64,000 nucleotides of DNA, taken from Hofstenia miamia (Eukaryota; Xenacoelomorpha; Acoela). Every line of letters begins with the position of its first letter. Position 1 is the stretch's first letter. The stretch lies in assembly GCA_004352715.1 (NCBI GenBank), contig SCFE01000010.1:2029933-2093932 (forward strand), read 5' to 3'. Under the pieces are notes generated by a model that was given only the letters and a program-made list of their open reading frames with translations, was not told where the DNA came from and ran no database searches. Below, piece after piece: positions 49,801-60,610 of the stretch. Made by a program: the position numbers and the translations under genes.

Positions 49801-52212
49801 ATGTAAAAACTGAAGCAATATTTGCTGGAGTCGAAAGAAAAAATTACTCCGAGAATTAGGGTAGAAAATTTCCTAAGGGTTAGAAATTACTTTAAAAATT
49901 ACCCCACCCCCGAGAATTTTAGACTTAAGATTTCAGCTATGTCGAAAAAATTGCCGCTTGTTGCGGCTGCTGATAAGAAATTTTTTTGCTTGTTATATAT
50001 TTCCTTTTTCATTATATTCAGGCAATTTGTTTTGTTTTTGACGCAGTAATAATTCTTTGATTCAAAATTTGAATTCCTATTTTCATAATTGATTTCAATT
50101 CATGTCATTATTGCGACCTTTAATATTTAATGTTATACTAAGAATTGGCTGAGGATATTGATATTTTGAATATTCACAATATTGTTATTCCCAGGTGACA
50201 CTTCAGAGCTGAGATCCAGTTTAATTTTTAGAACAAAGTTGCTAAATTTCAAGAAAAAGACCTGTTCTTTGACCATGCAAAATCCTAGCCCCCCCCCACC
50301 CTTGGATTGCTGCCACCTCACAATACTCTCACAAACAAAGAATTGGTTTACAACTTTGGATAAATTATTGATATTCATAGATTTGAGCCTCACTGTAACA
50401 TGACTAAATATGCATCTCTGCTTGTAAGCTATGATCATTGATGAAACTAAAAGAATAATTCAATTTTAATAGCCTCCTAATATTTTAATTCAATTTTTTC
50501 AAATATCAAAGAAATAATTGTTTTAATAATGTTAGAGATGGTTAGAAAGATTCATTTTGGTTTATACTACTAGAACACAAGTTTAAATTTTTAAACACAC
50601 TTGTATAACGAAGTGTTGTTACTTTGATATATAATTTGGGTTATCGTATTTAACGGAGGTCACATATAACATTTTTGCAATATATCACCGAGTTGGATTC
50701 CATGTCGATCTGGGTATATTACTAACCAAGTGCAGTCTTGTTCCGGATTCATCAACTACACTAGATTTCAGCTTTGCAGCTCATCATGATTTTCAGATAA
50801 TTATTATTAAAATTAATGTCCTAAGTGTTTCCCTGACCTACTAACATCAATAACGCTCTGGCATGACCTGTCTTTAGCCTATAATTTTTCAGTTCATTCA
50901 AACGCAAAACTTTACTAGTTTTATACGACAATTCTTAATTGAATTATTGAAGCAAGTCGCTTAATGATTTACTTCGTAAAAATCAAAAAATCAAATTTAT
51001 TGTTTCATATTCACTCAAAAAATGAATTCAGAAGCAAAAAGAATTTTACCAAAAAGTGTATAGAAAATGTGTTTGTCAGGATTTCTGTATTCTTCTTAGC
51101 ACAGTATCATGCAATGAATGTAACAAAAATTTAATTGGTAGTAATATAGTTTTGTTTTTACAATATTTTCGTTTTACATGTAGATTTTTCTCTGACATAT
51201 TTACAAGATCATATCAGAGTTGCAACAGTGTCTCATTTTTGGAACCACATTCCAACACGGAAGCTTCAAAAATATTTTTTGAGCACGGCACGTTTTTCTA
51301 TGTGCTCACAAACATGGTTCTAACCATTCATAGCTTTTCATTCTAGCCCATCTTTTTTCTTTCAAATAAAATGATTAAAACAATTTGTTTTGTTTAATAA
51401 GCAACTAAAATTATTATAGTGAAGCACAGATGAAAAAATGTCCATGCTGTTTACAGGAAATGAATTAATTCTCGACATTTTTATTACATACAAGACCGTG
51501 TTATAACCATTCCCAAATGGGAACGGGCAGAAAATTTCAACACAAACCCGGCCTGCCAGCAATCCTCCTCCACACATTTAAGTCATGCTGTTTCATTTTA
51601 TTGTAGGACCATTTTGACGATCCTTATAGAATATTTCTTTGATTTTTCGGATCATTAGACTAAAGTTAGGTATGTTAGAAATAAATTATAAAGGCTACAA
51701 AAGGAAATCGGAAACTTAAGTTGAGTTTTAGAAGGACTATATATGATGTTGAGGTAAAATTTTTAATTTAAATATTGTTTTTAACCATATTGTTTACAGA
51801 CAATGCAAAATTAACTGCATTTGGATTGATTTGTGTGCATTTTTGGCAACCAACCCATCTGTATTTCTTGATGAAGCTTTACAGGGCACTGACAAAAATT
51901 TTAAATCCATTTATAATCCATTGATTGCTATATTTAATCTCTGTAAATTGTTATTATTTCTTCTCAGGGGTATTGTTAAAAACGTAATATTTAGCAACAT
52001 CGGACTCTTATTGAAATCTAATGGTAACCCTCTGCAACTAAAAACAATTTTGTTAAACTTAAACTTATTAAAATTAAATTACAAGAGAAATGCAAGTTGA
52101 TTAGTTTCATACTATAAAATGTTAAATTAATTTGCAGCTATTGATATATTGTATTTTATTATATTTACTTTTCTACTTTTCTTTCACAAAAAGTAACAAC
52201 TAAATAATTGAC
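49801..52212. other. No recognisable gene
   Basis: AT-rich DNA of ordinary CpG content (roughly 15-20 per kb between 50.6 and 51.6 kb). Open frames at 50133-50438, 51056-51346 and 51831-52100 show no known motif. Confidence 0.4.
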
Positions 52213-53332
52213 GCCATTGTAAAACAAATTGCTAAGTTATACTTACTCCTTTACAAGTCATCTAGCTTTTGATAAGATACAAAGTCAGTCAAACTGCCTT
52301 TAAAAATTATTCTTACTAGGGTTTTCACATCAAGATAGCTTCACCAACTGTAAAGGAAGTTTCTTTAACCATAATTAAGCTTAAATCTATATAATTGTAA
52401 TGAATAAGAAATTGCATTAAGCTAGGTGAGGGAATGTTTTCCCTAATTATATTGAGCTCAAAGCTAACACCTAAGCATCTACCTTTGCATCAGCAACCTC
52501 TAGTAAAAGCTCCTTAGCATCAAGCTAAATAATTACTAAGCCACTGTCTGAGCAACTTTTCATTTGTTAGATACTCAGATGTTTATAAATATTTACATCA
52601 CATGGATAAAGCTTTAGAAAGCGACATAAGAGTATTTCAGCTAGTTCACAGATTTGTAGTTGAATCCAAAAAAGTACAGAATAGAATCCTGTTCTATATG
52701 CTTATTGAAATGCTCTTATTTTCTTAAGCAAAGAATTTTCTCTACTATTGCTGAAGGCATATCAAAACTAAAAATCAGATACATATATGCAATAGTTCAT
52801 ACACTGAATGATATGAATTTAATTTTTCAATAGTAAACAAATGAAATGTATTATTACTATTTTTCAGATAACTGGTCATCCTCTACTAGTAATATACTCA
52901 AGTATTAACTGCTCAACAGAAGGGATGTCTTTAAAGAGCTGGCATTGTTTCCAGGCTAGTACTACATTTACAGTGAAATAAATTTATTTAAAAAATTGGA
53001 TTAACCAGTTGTAAGCTTATATGCTAATTCTTGTTGTCTGCAAAAAGGAATATTCGTGCAAAAAAGTAACAAATACTATTTAATCATGAAGTTTATCAGA
53101 AATACAATATTAAAATGATAGAAAAACAAATGAACATTCAAAAATTATTATAAAATACAAGAGCATTTAAATTTAAATCTAAGTGGAGCTTTGAAGGACT
53201 GCTAAATACTTGCTAAATGCAAGCACTGACCATTAATGTATATTATTACAGCATCCCTGCAAAATCATTTTGTTAAATTTTTTATTTTAGCAAGCTAAGC
53301 CAAAATACAAAACTAATCAAAATACAGGTTAA

Positions 53333-53565
53333 CCCTTTCTGGCATAGAACTTTTTATTTCACCCAGAACCATTAATTTGAAAATATACATGTATTTGCCA
53401 TTTTGATTCTGGGCCAACCTATCTCAGTGCCCTCTGATGGTCATACACTATACTAGAAATGGTAATGTTTGTGTCCAGAATGATATAAACAGCACAGATG
53501 AAAGTGTTTGGGAGATTCATAGGCCTAAACACTGTCAACATATGTAACAGGAATGCAAGAAAGGG
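53333..53565. mobile_element. piggyBac-type MITE with TTAA target duplication
   Basis: A 233-bp non-coding element. The left end is CCCTTTCTGGCAT and the right end, read inwards, CCCTTTCTTGCAT, differing at one base of 13. TTAA flanks both sides (53329-53332, 53566-53569). CCC-starting inverted repeats at TTAA are the hallmark of piggyBac-superfamily elements. Its ends differ from the CACTAGAA ends of the other piggyBac copies here, so a different transposase moved it. Confidence 0.88.
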
Positions 53566-55379
53566 TTAATGAAATATGCACATTCATTTAAATTTATAAT
53601 TACAATTTCATTGAAATAGTGTGTAGTGTCTTGAACTGTCTTTGATCTTTGAAGACCTGATGCAGAACCAAAGGTATAAGAGAATTCACTTTCAATTTTA
53701 ACATTGTAAAAAAATTGCAGAAATCCTTTCTAGCTAGTATATAAATGAAGAACACTTTTAGATTTGTTCATATAGGTCTTAGAATATTTAAATTTTGTCT
53801 TGCTTTTCTGAATATATTATTATTAAATTTTATAATTGTCTAGGATGTAATAAAAATTTGAGAATCACAATAGGTTGCAATTGGACATAATATGGTAGTA
53901 CTGTGATCATGCATCTGCCTGAAAAATGACAAAAAGTTATCAACTGTGATGTCCATTATTTTGACTGAATATATTCTTTGTAGTTATTTGCTTACTTAAT
54001 AAATATATAGTTGTTACAAACATTATTAATTGAATAAAACTTTTTCACTAAATATATTTTTCTTACAGTGGGAACTTTCTGAACAACTGAATATTATGCA
54101 ATTTGGTTTACCTAAATGCATGGCAATCAGATGATTATTTATTTTAGTGAAAATTAATAACAAATGAGAAAGAAGAGGATAGAAATTATGCAATTGGTGC
54201 AACATCAAGGTAAATTCTAACTGAATTCAGGTTTATTGCAAATGGAACTTTTTTCAAAGAGCCATTTGAAATCAGTGAATGATGAGCTGATTCATTTTGG
54301 CGTCTACAAATACCTTGCTTAACTATCAATATTCTTATTTGGGTGGGATCCAGTAAGATCTTTTGATTGTACTATGTAATTTAGTAGCATTCTTTACACA
54401 TGCATACATGATCAACTATTCATCTGACGTATTGTTACCAAATGATTCTTCACAATCAAGGGGGCAATAATTAATTGATGACAAAATATATTGCAATAAA
54501 TACAATATAAATAATATATTTTACGATTTGTAAAATAAAAATAATTGTTTTTTGGCCAGAAATTATTGTAAAAAAGAGCAAACTTATTAGCATCACAGAA
54601 TGAATTAAAGCTAATTGCACTATCTAATCACAATGAAGCACAGTCACTTTGTGGTCAATTAACTTTGAGTATATTGAGTGAATTATCATTGTGCTAAGTA
54701 TGGGTATTGCATCAGCCATTTAACATGTACATTTTACATTGTAATTGAACACCACCTCTGACTAAAGAAAGAAACTACTACCAGTTAACCTTAAAGCTTA
54801 AATGTTTCTCAATTATGCTACAATAATATTAAATTGTTAACAATAATTTTTTGTTGTGATACAATAATTGTTTTTTGACCTTTTTAAATGCAATTATTTA
54901 TTTTTACCCCAAAATAATATTGAAATCCAATATTACACACCCCTATTCACAATTCCCCCAATAGGCCAGTAAAGATAATACTCAAGGTCAAACAAATCAA
55001 TATATTTTTCAAACAAGGTCCAAAGTCCTCAGAATGATGTCCTAGTCCCTGAAAAAATATCATAAAATCACAGTATTGGAACAGAGTCAATGAGCTTATT
55101 ATTAAAAATGGCTGCCATAGGGTAATGTAAAATTTGATATATGTTAATGATTCAGAAACTCTTTGCTTTTGTCTCATAAATTTCACTTCTAGGTGGCTTT
55201 AGGCAAGCTGAGTCTATTGCTAATGAAAATTTTCCACTTTGAAGGTCATTTATTTCATTGGGATGGTCTGGAATCAAACAGAATCAGTGGAATCAAGGAC
55301 AGCAGTTTTTCATCTTGTGAAATACTGTTAAATTTTATGATGTAACTGAGAAATTTGATCTTTATATGTCACAGAAAAA

Positions 55380-55845
55380 GATGTCTACAACAACATGGGC
55401 TTCTTTTTTAAAGAAGTTGCAAATCTATCAAAATTGGCAGGGGTATTCAGATTCATCTATTCCAAGAGTAAGCTAAACATGTCATTAGCCCACTATGCAA
55501 CAATTGACATATAAATGACAATGATAATGGCACTAAAAGGAATCTGGCTATATAAGAAGTACTTCAACATCTTCACAGAACAACTAAATGGAACTATGAT
55601 GTTCAATTACAGCAAATTCAGGGCTACATGAGATGAAGTTCTTGAGGTGCAAGGAAACAATATCTGCAAAAATGCTGGAAATATCAGTCAGTAAGATGGC
55701 AAGACAAAGAGTTGAGAGACTTAATAGAAGATGCACATCCTCTAGTTCATTGAGAGAGGCTAGAACTGCTCAAATGAAAAGCCAAGCTGGAGGGGGCATG
55801 TAACAGAATGCAAACTTAAGGGAATTCTTGATAGCCTCACCTAAG
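55380..55845 (+). mobile_element. Possible LTR-retrotransposon 3' part: degraded coding DNA, polypurine tract and LTR start
   Basis: Degraded frames end in SQAGGGM and a stop, overlapping the polypurine tract GGAGGGGGCA (about 55789-55798). TGTAACAGAATG follows immediately at 55799, as expected at a PPT-LTR junction. I cannot recognise protease, RT or integrase blocks in the degraded frames upstream, so the superfamily is open. Confidence 0.4.
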
Positions 55846-56333
55846 ATCAAACATGCAGTTTTTTCAAAAATAAAAAGATGTTAATGCTTGGTCACCTACT
55901 ATGTGCTATATTCTATTAATTAACTTTCCATATAGTAACCTTCCAGCAAAAATATATTTGTTGCAAATCCCCAATTTACAATCAAAAGTACTACATGTCA
56001 ATCAGAATATTTAGACTTATGCCACAATATCTCTTCAATACAGGATCTGTTTTTCAATGGTCAAAAAAGGTGTTGTTTTTCCTTTTTTTAAGCAGTACAT
56101 ACAAGCAACACTGCATTGTGCCAAATAACCCAAACTTTAAAATAAAAATTCATATCAAAGTGTGTTGAACCAGCACTATGCCTCAATAACTGATAACAAT
56201 AGAAAAGAAAATGCAAACAAAAGAAATACCTGATTACTTACTACTGGAAATGTTTTGAATAATGCTTTTAAAACAGGCATACCATTATTACTTGTTCAGA
56301 TGACAAGCCCAATTTAAAAGATGCTTGCCACAT

Positions 56334-56760
56334 TGTGACAGAATGTAATCTTTAAGGCAGTCTTGTCAGCCTCACTTTTTTATTGAAAAGTGCAAATTGA
56401 AAGGCACTTCTTTGGATTAATTTTAAATAAGGAATTTAAATTAGAATTATACATAAAGAATTTTAGTGTAGCATCAGCAGGTACTGTTTTCTAGTATTAG
56501 CCAGCTCAAGTGCTTTCATTGTTTATTAGTGATTAGTTGTTTGTACATTTGTACATATTCTTAATATGCATTGTATATAAGACACACCAAAGCAATTGTA
56601 AATAGAGAAAAAAGTTCAGTTCAATCATGTTCTCATGTTACTTAGTTAGAATCACTGTTGCTCTAGTTAATGTTCCCCTAAATGACCTTCTGCTTTGACA
56701 TTAAGTCCTCTGGCTTAGTTCTCTCTAGATTCAGCCAAGTGATTATACATTAGTTGTAAA
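56334..56760 (+). mobile_element. Possible solo LTR
   Basis: Begins TGTGACAGAATG and shares about 45 bp of roughly 80% similar sequence with the LTR start at 55799 (ending AGCCTCAC in both). A TATA box (TGTATATAAGACAC) lies near 56573, followed by GTTCAGTTC. The right boundary is uncertain and no target duplication was found. Confidence 0.4.
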
Positions 56761-57546
56761 TTATATAATCAATTTTGTTGTTAAACAGGGTGTCTGTGAA
56801 ATACCTCACATGTCATCATTACTATATCATTATGCACTTGCATTAGTTTTTAGTAATTAATTTAGTAATTAAATTAAGTGAAATATAAGATCTATATTTA
56901 GAGTTGCTTTAAAATAATATATTTATTTGATTACATATTAGAATGTAATACACTCTGATTTTTATGCAGAATGTCATACAATGGAATTTATTGAAAGCAC
57001 ACAAGACAAACAGCAATTAATTTATGAAGGCTTTGTGAACTATCAATTGAAAGTATTAAAAAATTCAACACACTGGATATGTTGCTCTGCTTAATGTGAA
57101 ACTAGAATGATAACCTCAATTGCTACTTTTAAGCTTACAGGTTCAATATGAAATACTCAATATCTGACTCAATATCTAGGTGTGAATAATCACATTAAAG
57201 ATGAGATAGAAATAAGGAAGAAATTAGCTAGGAGATTCATTAGAAAAAAATCCCATAAAAGTCCCTTGCAGTCTATGATGGGTTGTGTAAAAAAAGTCTT
57301 ACTGAATTGCCTGTGGGAGACATTGCTATTCTACCTTCAATAATTACCTTTGTTATCAGGAACAGCTTTCTAACTGCCTACTAACCCATAAAAGGACTGG
57401 ATGCTGCAACTCCATACAAATCTTTTTAACACATTTGAAATAAACATAAAAATGGTATTGACTTGCAACATATAGTGAAGACTTCTGTCATTCTCTTTAG
57501 CCAAATGTGCCTATGTAGAAAACTCTTGGGTGGTGTGGAAGATCTG

Positions 57547-57548
<2 letters not shown>

Positions 57549-57585
<37 letters not shown>

Positions 57586-57846
57586 TCATTTTGTCATTAT
57601 TTCCAAACTAAAGTGTATAAGATATTTAATCATATTCAAGAGATATACCTATTATATACCTATCTATTTCNNNNNNNNNNNNNNNNNNNNNNNNNNNNNN
57701 NNNNNNNNNNNNNNNNNNNNNNNNNNNNNNNNNNNNNNNNNNNNNNNATATATATATATATTCATTTTGTCATTATTTCCAAACTAAAGTGTATAAGATA
57801 TTTAATCATATTCAAGAGATATACCTATTATATACCTATCTATTTC
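57549..57846. repeat. (TA)n plus 86-bp segment repeated around a gap
   Basis: 57585-57670 and 57761-57846 are the same 86-bp sequence, each preceded by (TA)n, on either side of 77 N. It is probably one locus whose contig ends overlap without being merged. The frames through it are artefacts. Confidence 0.85.
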
Positions 57847-57917
57847 TGATTCATAGTGTAAGATAAACACAGCTGTACACTTGTACAGAAGATGTGAGTT
57901 TAAATCTCACAGAATCA
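57847..57917 (+). ncRNA. tRNA-like fold (decayed tRNA or SINE head)
   Basis: 71 nt can be laid out as a tRNA. The acceptor arm TGATTCA pairs at 6 of 7 with AGAATCA. The D-arm has A-box-like TAGTGTAAGAT, the anticodon stem is CTGTA/TACAG, and the T-arm is GTGAG-TTTAAAT-CTCAC. The anticodon loop is one base short and lacks the usual T33. The T-loop reads TTTAAAT instead of TTCAAAT or TTCGAAT. It is not a functional tRNA, but a tRNA pseudogene or SINE head is plausible. Confidence 0.35.
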
Positions 57918-57943
57918 ACCCTGATAACAATTTAAGGACTAAG

Positions 57944-58126
57944 CAACATTGTTTTGCATTGCTATGTGGTTGTTTTATTTGTCAAAAACAACATTGTTTT
58001 AAAGTTGAAATAGTATCATTTCATTGGTCAAAACAATGTTGCTTCAACAATATCACATTAGGTTGCATTTTGGTTGTTTTTTATGAATGAACCAGCAATA
58101 TTTTGATGTTGTAACAACATTGTTTT
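57944..58126. repeat. Cluster of the 12-mer CAACATTGTTTT
   Basis: Direct copies at 57989-58000 and 58115-58126 and one at 57944; an inverted copy AAAACAATGTTG at 58030-58041. TGGTTGTTTT follows several of them. A complementary ACAACCAAAAT stretch lies near 58720, suggesting the arms of a larger imperfect foldback element (about 57.94-58.74 kb). Confidence 0.6.
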
Positions 58127-59288
58127 ATGTTGTCACCTGATTGTTTTAGCATTACTTTTATATGCAAAAAAAAACATTTATATTGCTAAGCTATTCAAAC
58201 ATTGCTGTTTAAACAAATACAAGCACAACAAAGAGGAGACCACTATCTTTGAGAAACTGTCAAGCATATTCAATACAAACATTTGTTAAAGATTTAAATG
58301 AATGTCTTGCTTATAAATGATAATGATAAGCATAAAAATCTGCCAAACTTAACAAAAATTTTAAAAACCAAAAATTAAGCACAATTTTGAAATAGTACTT
58401 TCTTAAATTGTGAAAACTCTCTTCTGCTCAATTGTAACTTATCTTATTTAACAGTCAATGTCAAGGCATCCAAATATTCATGAATAAATTATTTTGAAAA
58501 TTCACTTATCTGGTATATTATAATTTTTGACAAATATTAAATTTCAAAAAAGACTTTGCAAATTCTTTTTTATATTAAAACATCTAGCAATATAAATAAC
58601 AAGTAAATTTTTTTTGCAAGCATCTGCTCCCTGATAATTTATTAATAAATTTGTTATTATTATGTTATTGGTTGCTGCAACAACCAAAGGTATGAAGCAA
58701 CTATAAACAACATAAAAACAACCAAAATTGTTATCTGGGAATACAGCAATAATGCTATGGCACAATATTTTCTATTCACAATCTTGTGCATATTGCATTT
58801 TAATTTTAGAGCAAAAAGATCAATAAATTCAATTGTATTTGATTTCACATATTCTAATTAACAATGAAGTAACAAATAGCTTACCCTTTAATTTTGATAT
58901 GTATTTAAGCCAAATCATACATCAAAACATATAAAGTATTCTTCAAAGATGCACACTAGGATGGATATTCTCTGCAAAACCACAGATGACAACTTAAGTA
59001 CACTTCTTTGTAAATAAGGTTAAAATCATATACACAGGCAAAGAAATTACCTAATTTTTTTGCAAAATAGGCTAAAATACCCCCAGGTTGTAGAAATATG
59101 GTAAATTGCATATTCAAAATGGTATGATCAAACCATCAGATAATGCAGAAAAATTTCCAAATTAAATAAACCTAAAAATATTTCAATTAACAAAGCACAC
59201 CATTGGGTAACTAATTCATTAAATATAATTAAGAAATTTTTCTAACAAATTAAACTTTTTATTCCAAATGGTCTAAATGGCTTGCTTA

Positions 59289-59693
59289 CAGTTGGTACTT
59301 TTTATCAACACATGAAATCTTGAAACCAACATAGGGAACACTGAGATTGACATAGCAAATCATTATGACAATATGAACAAAAATTTAGCATGAATGAGGT
59401 ATGAAGATTAATAACATTAGATGGGTTATTGAAAAATTTCTCATATGTACACTAAAATATTTATCTGAAATTTTGTTATGAAATCAAGTAAAATATTTTA
59501 TCATTCAGTCTAGATTACAACTCAATAAACAACTGCTAAAACTAAATTTTGATGTCTCTTTTGATATAATTGATACATATACCTCATTTATGCTAAATTT
59601 TTTGTTCATATTGTCATAATGATTTGCTATGTTGATCTCAAGGTTGCCTATATCAGTTTCAAGATTTCATATGTTGACAAAAAGTACCAACTG
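59289..59693. repeat. Long inverted repeat (foldback element), arms of about 115 bp
   Basis: The left arm 59289-59403 (CAGTTGGTACTTTTTATCAA to AATGAGGTAT) is complementary to the right arm 59579-59693, at roughly 85-90% identity, with a spacer of about 175 bp. Transcribed, it would form a long hairpin. No target duplication was recognised. It is probably a foldback MITE. Confidence 0.85.
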
Positions 59694-60315
59694 TTTGCTT
59701 ACTAATACTGACTGCTTTAGGTGATGTTGCTACCAACCATTTTATATACAATAATTATTTGCTTAATGTCATTTATGACTTGCTCTTTGCAATTTTTCAT
59801 AGTATTCTATTTATAAACTGGAGGTACCTTAGAACACTAGCTATAATATTCTAAATCATAATTCAATTCTATTATAAGAATATTTTATCCCATTTAAAAC
59901 AAAGTTCAAAATTTCATTAAATAGTTTCTCAAATACTAGCAATGACGTAATATTTACATAGGGTAAGGTATTTCATGTGTGAGGTAATTCACCTAAACCA
60001 TTAAACAGGTCACAAAAAATATTATGGCCAAAAAGAATTCAGCTGAAAAGTCATTCACTTGACTATTTGACTGAATTGAGCCAAAAATTAATTTGAATTT
60101 GAGTATTACAATGATTGTCTGATCAATCAAAAAAGAAAAGTTAACACCTGTAAGTGATTTTAGTACACCTGTAAAAATTATATAGTGAAAAATGATAGAA
60201 TAGTCATTAGTATCAATGAAACATAAATGTTCTTAGTTCTCTTTTCCTTAATATGGTATTAAATGAAAGTTATTTAAATGTTTGTAATCAGCTAATTTCT
60301 AACTTGGTGATGGTG

Positions 60316-60344
60316 ATTACACCATCTATATTGGATGGTGTAAT
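60316..60344. repeat. Perfect 11-bp hairpin
   Basis: ATTACACCATC at 60316-60326 and GATGGTGTAAT at 60334-60344 with a 7-nt loop. No U-tract or coding context, so no function is assigned. Confidence 0.7.
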
Positions 60345-60610
60345 TTAATATCAAAATGGAAATAGCAGTGTATTTACGATGACTAATTGCTTAATTCTAG
60401 TTTCTGTGAATGAATAATGTCTTATTTGATACATGTTTATGCTATAATTATGAGTCAACCTTTGTTCAACTAGTGAAACTGATACCAAATGTATGAACAT
60501 TATTCATAACTGATTAAGTTGTGTTGCAACCTAAAGGATGCTTGCATCATTGATGTTGAAGAAGGAGGAATGCATTCATATTAACTATGAACTTTTAATT
60601 ACATGCCTAA

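Larger units (their letters stand above)
52213..60377. other. CpG desert
   Basis: By reading every line I find only six CG dinucleotides strictly inside these bounds (52622, 53055, 54301, 54428, 54524, 59946). None occurs from 54526 to 59945, a stretch of about 5.4 kb including a 77-N gap. GC content is not correspondingly low, and TG and CA are abundant, as expected if methylated CpG has decayed. No exon of a host gene was recognised in it. Confidence 0.9.

Noticed and set aside
51831-52100. 89-codon plus frame near the start of the CpG desert
   Set aside because: Lysine- and leucine-rich AT-driven composition with no recognisable domain.
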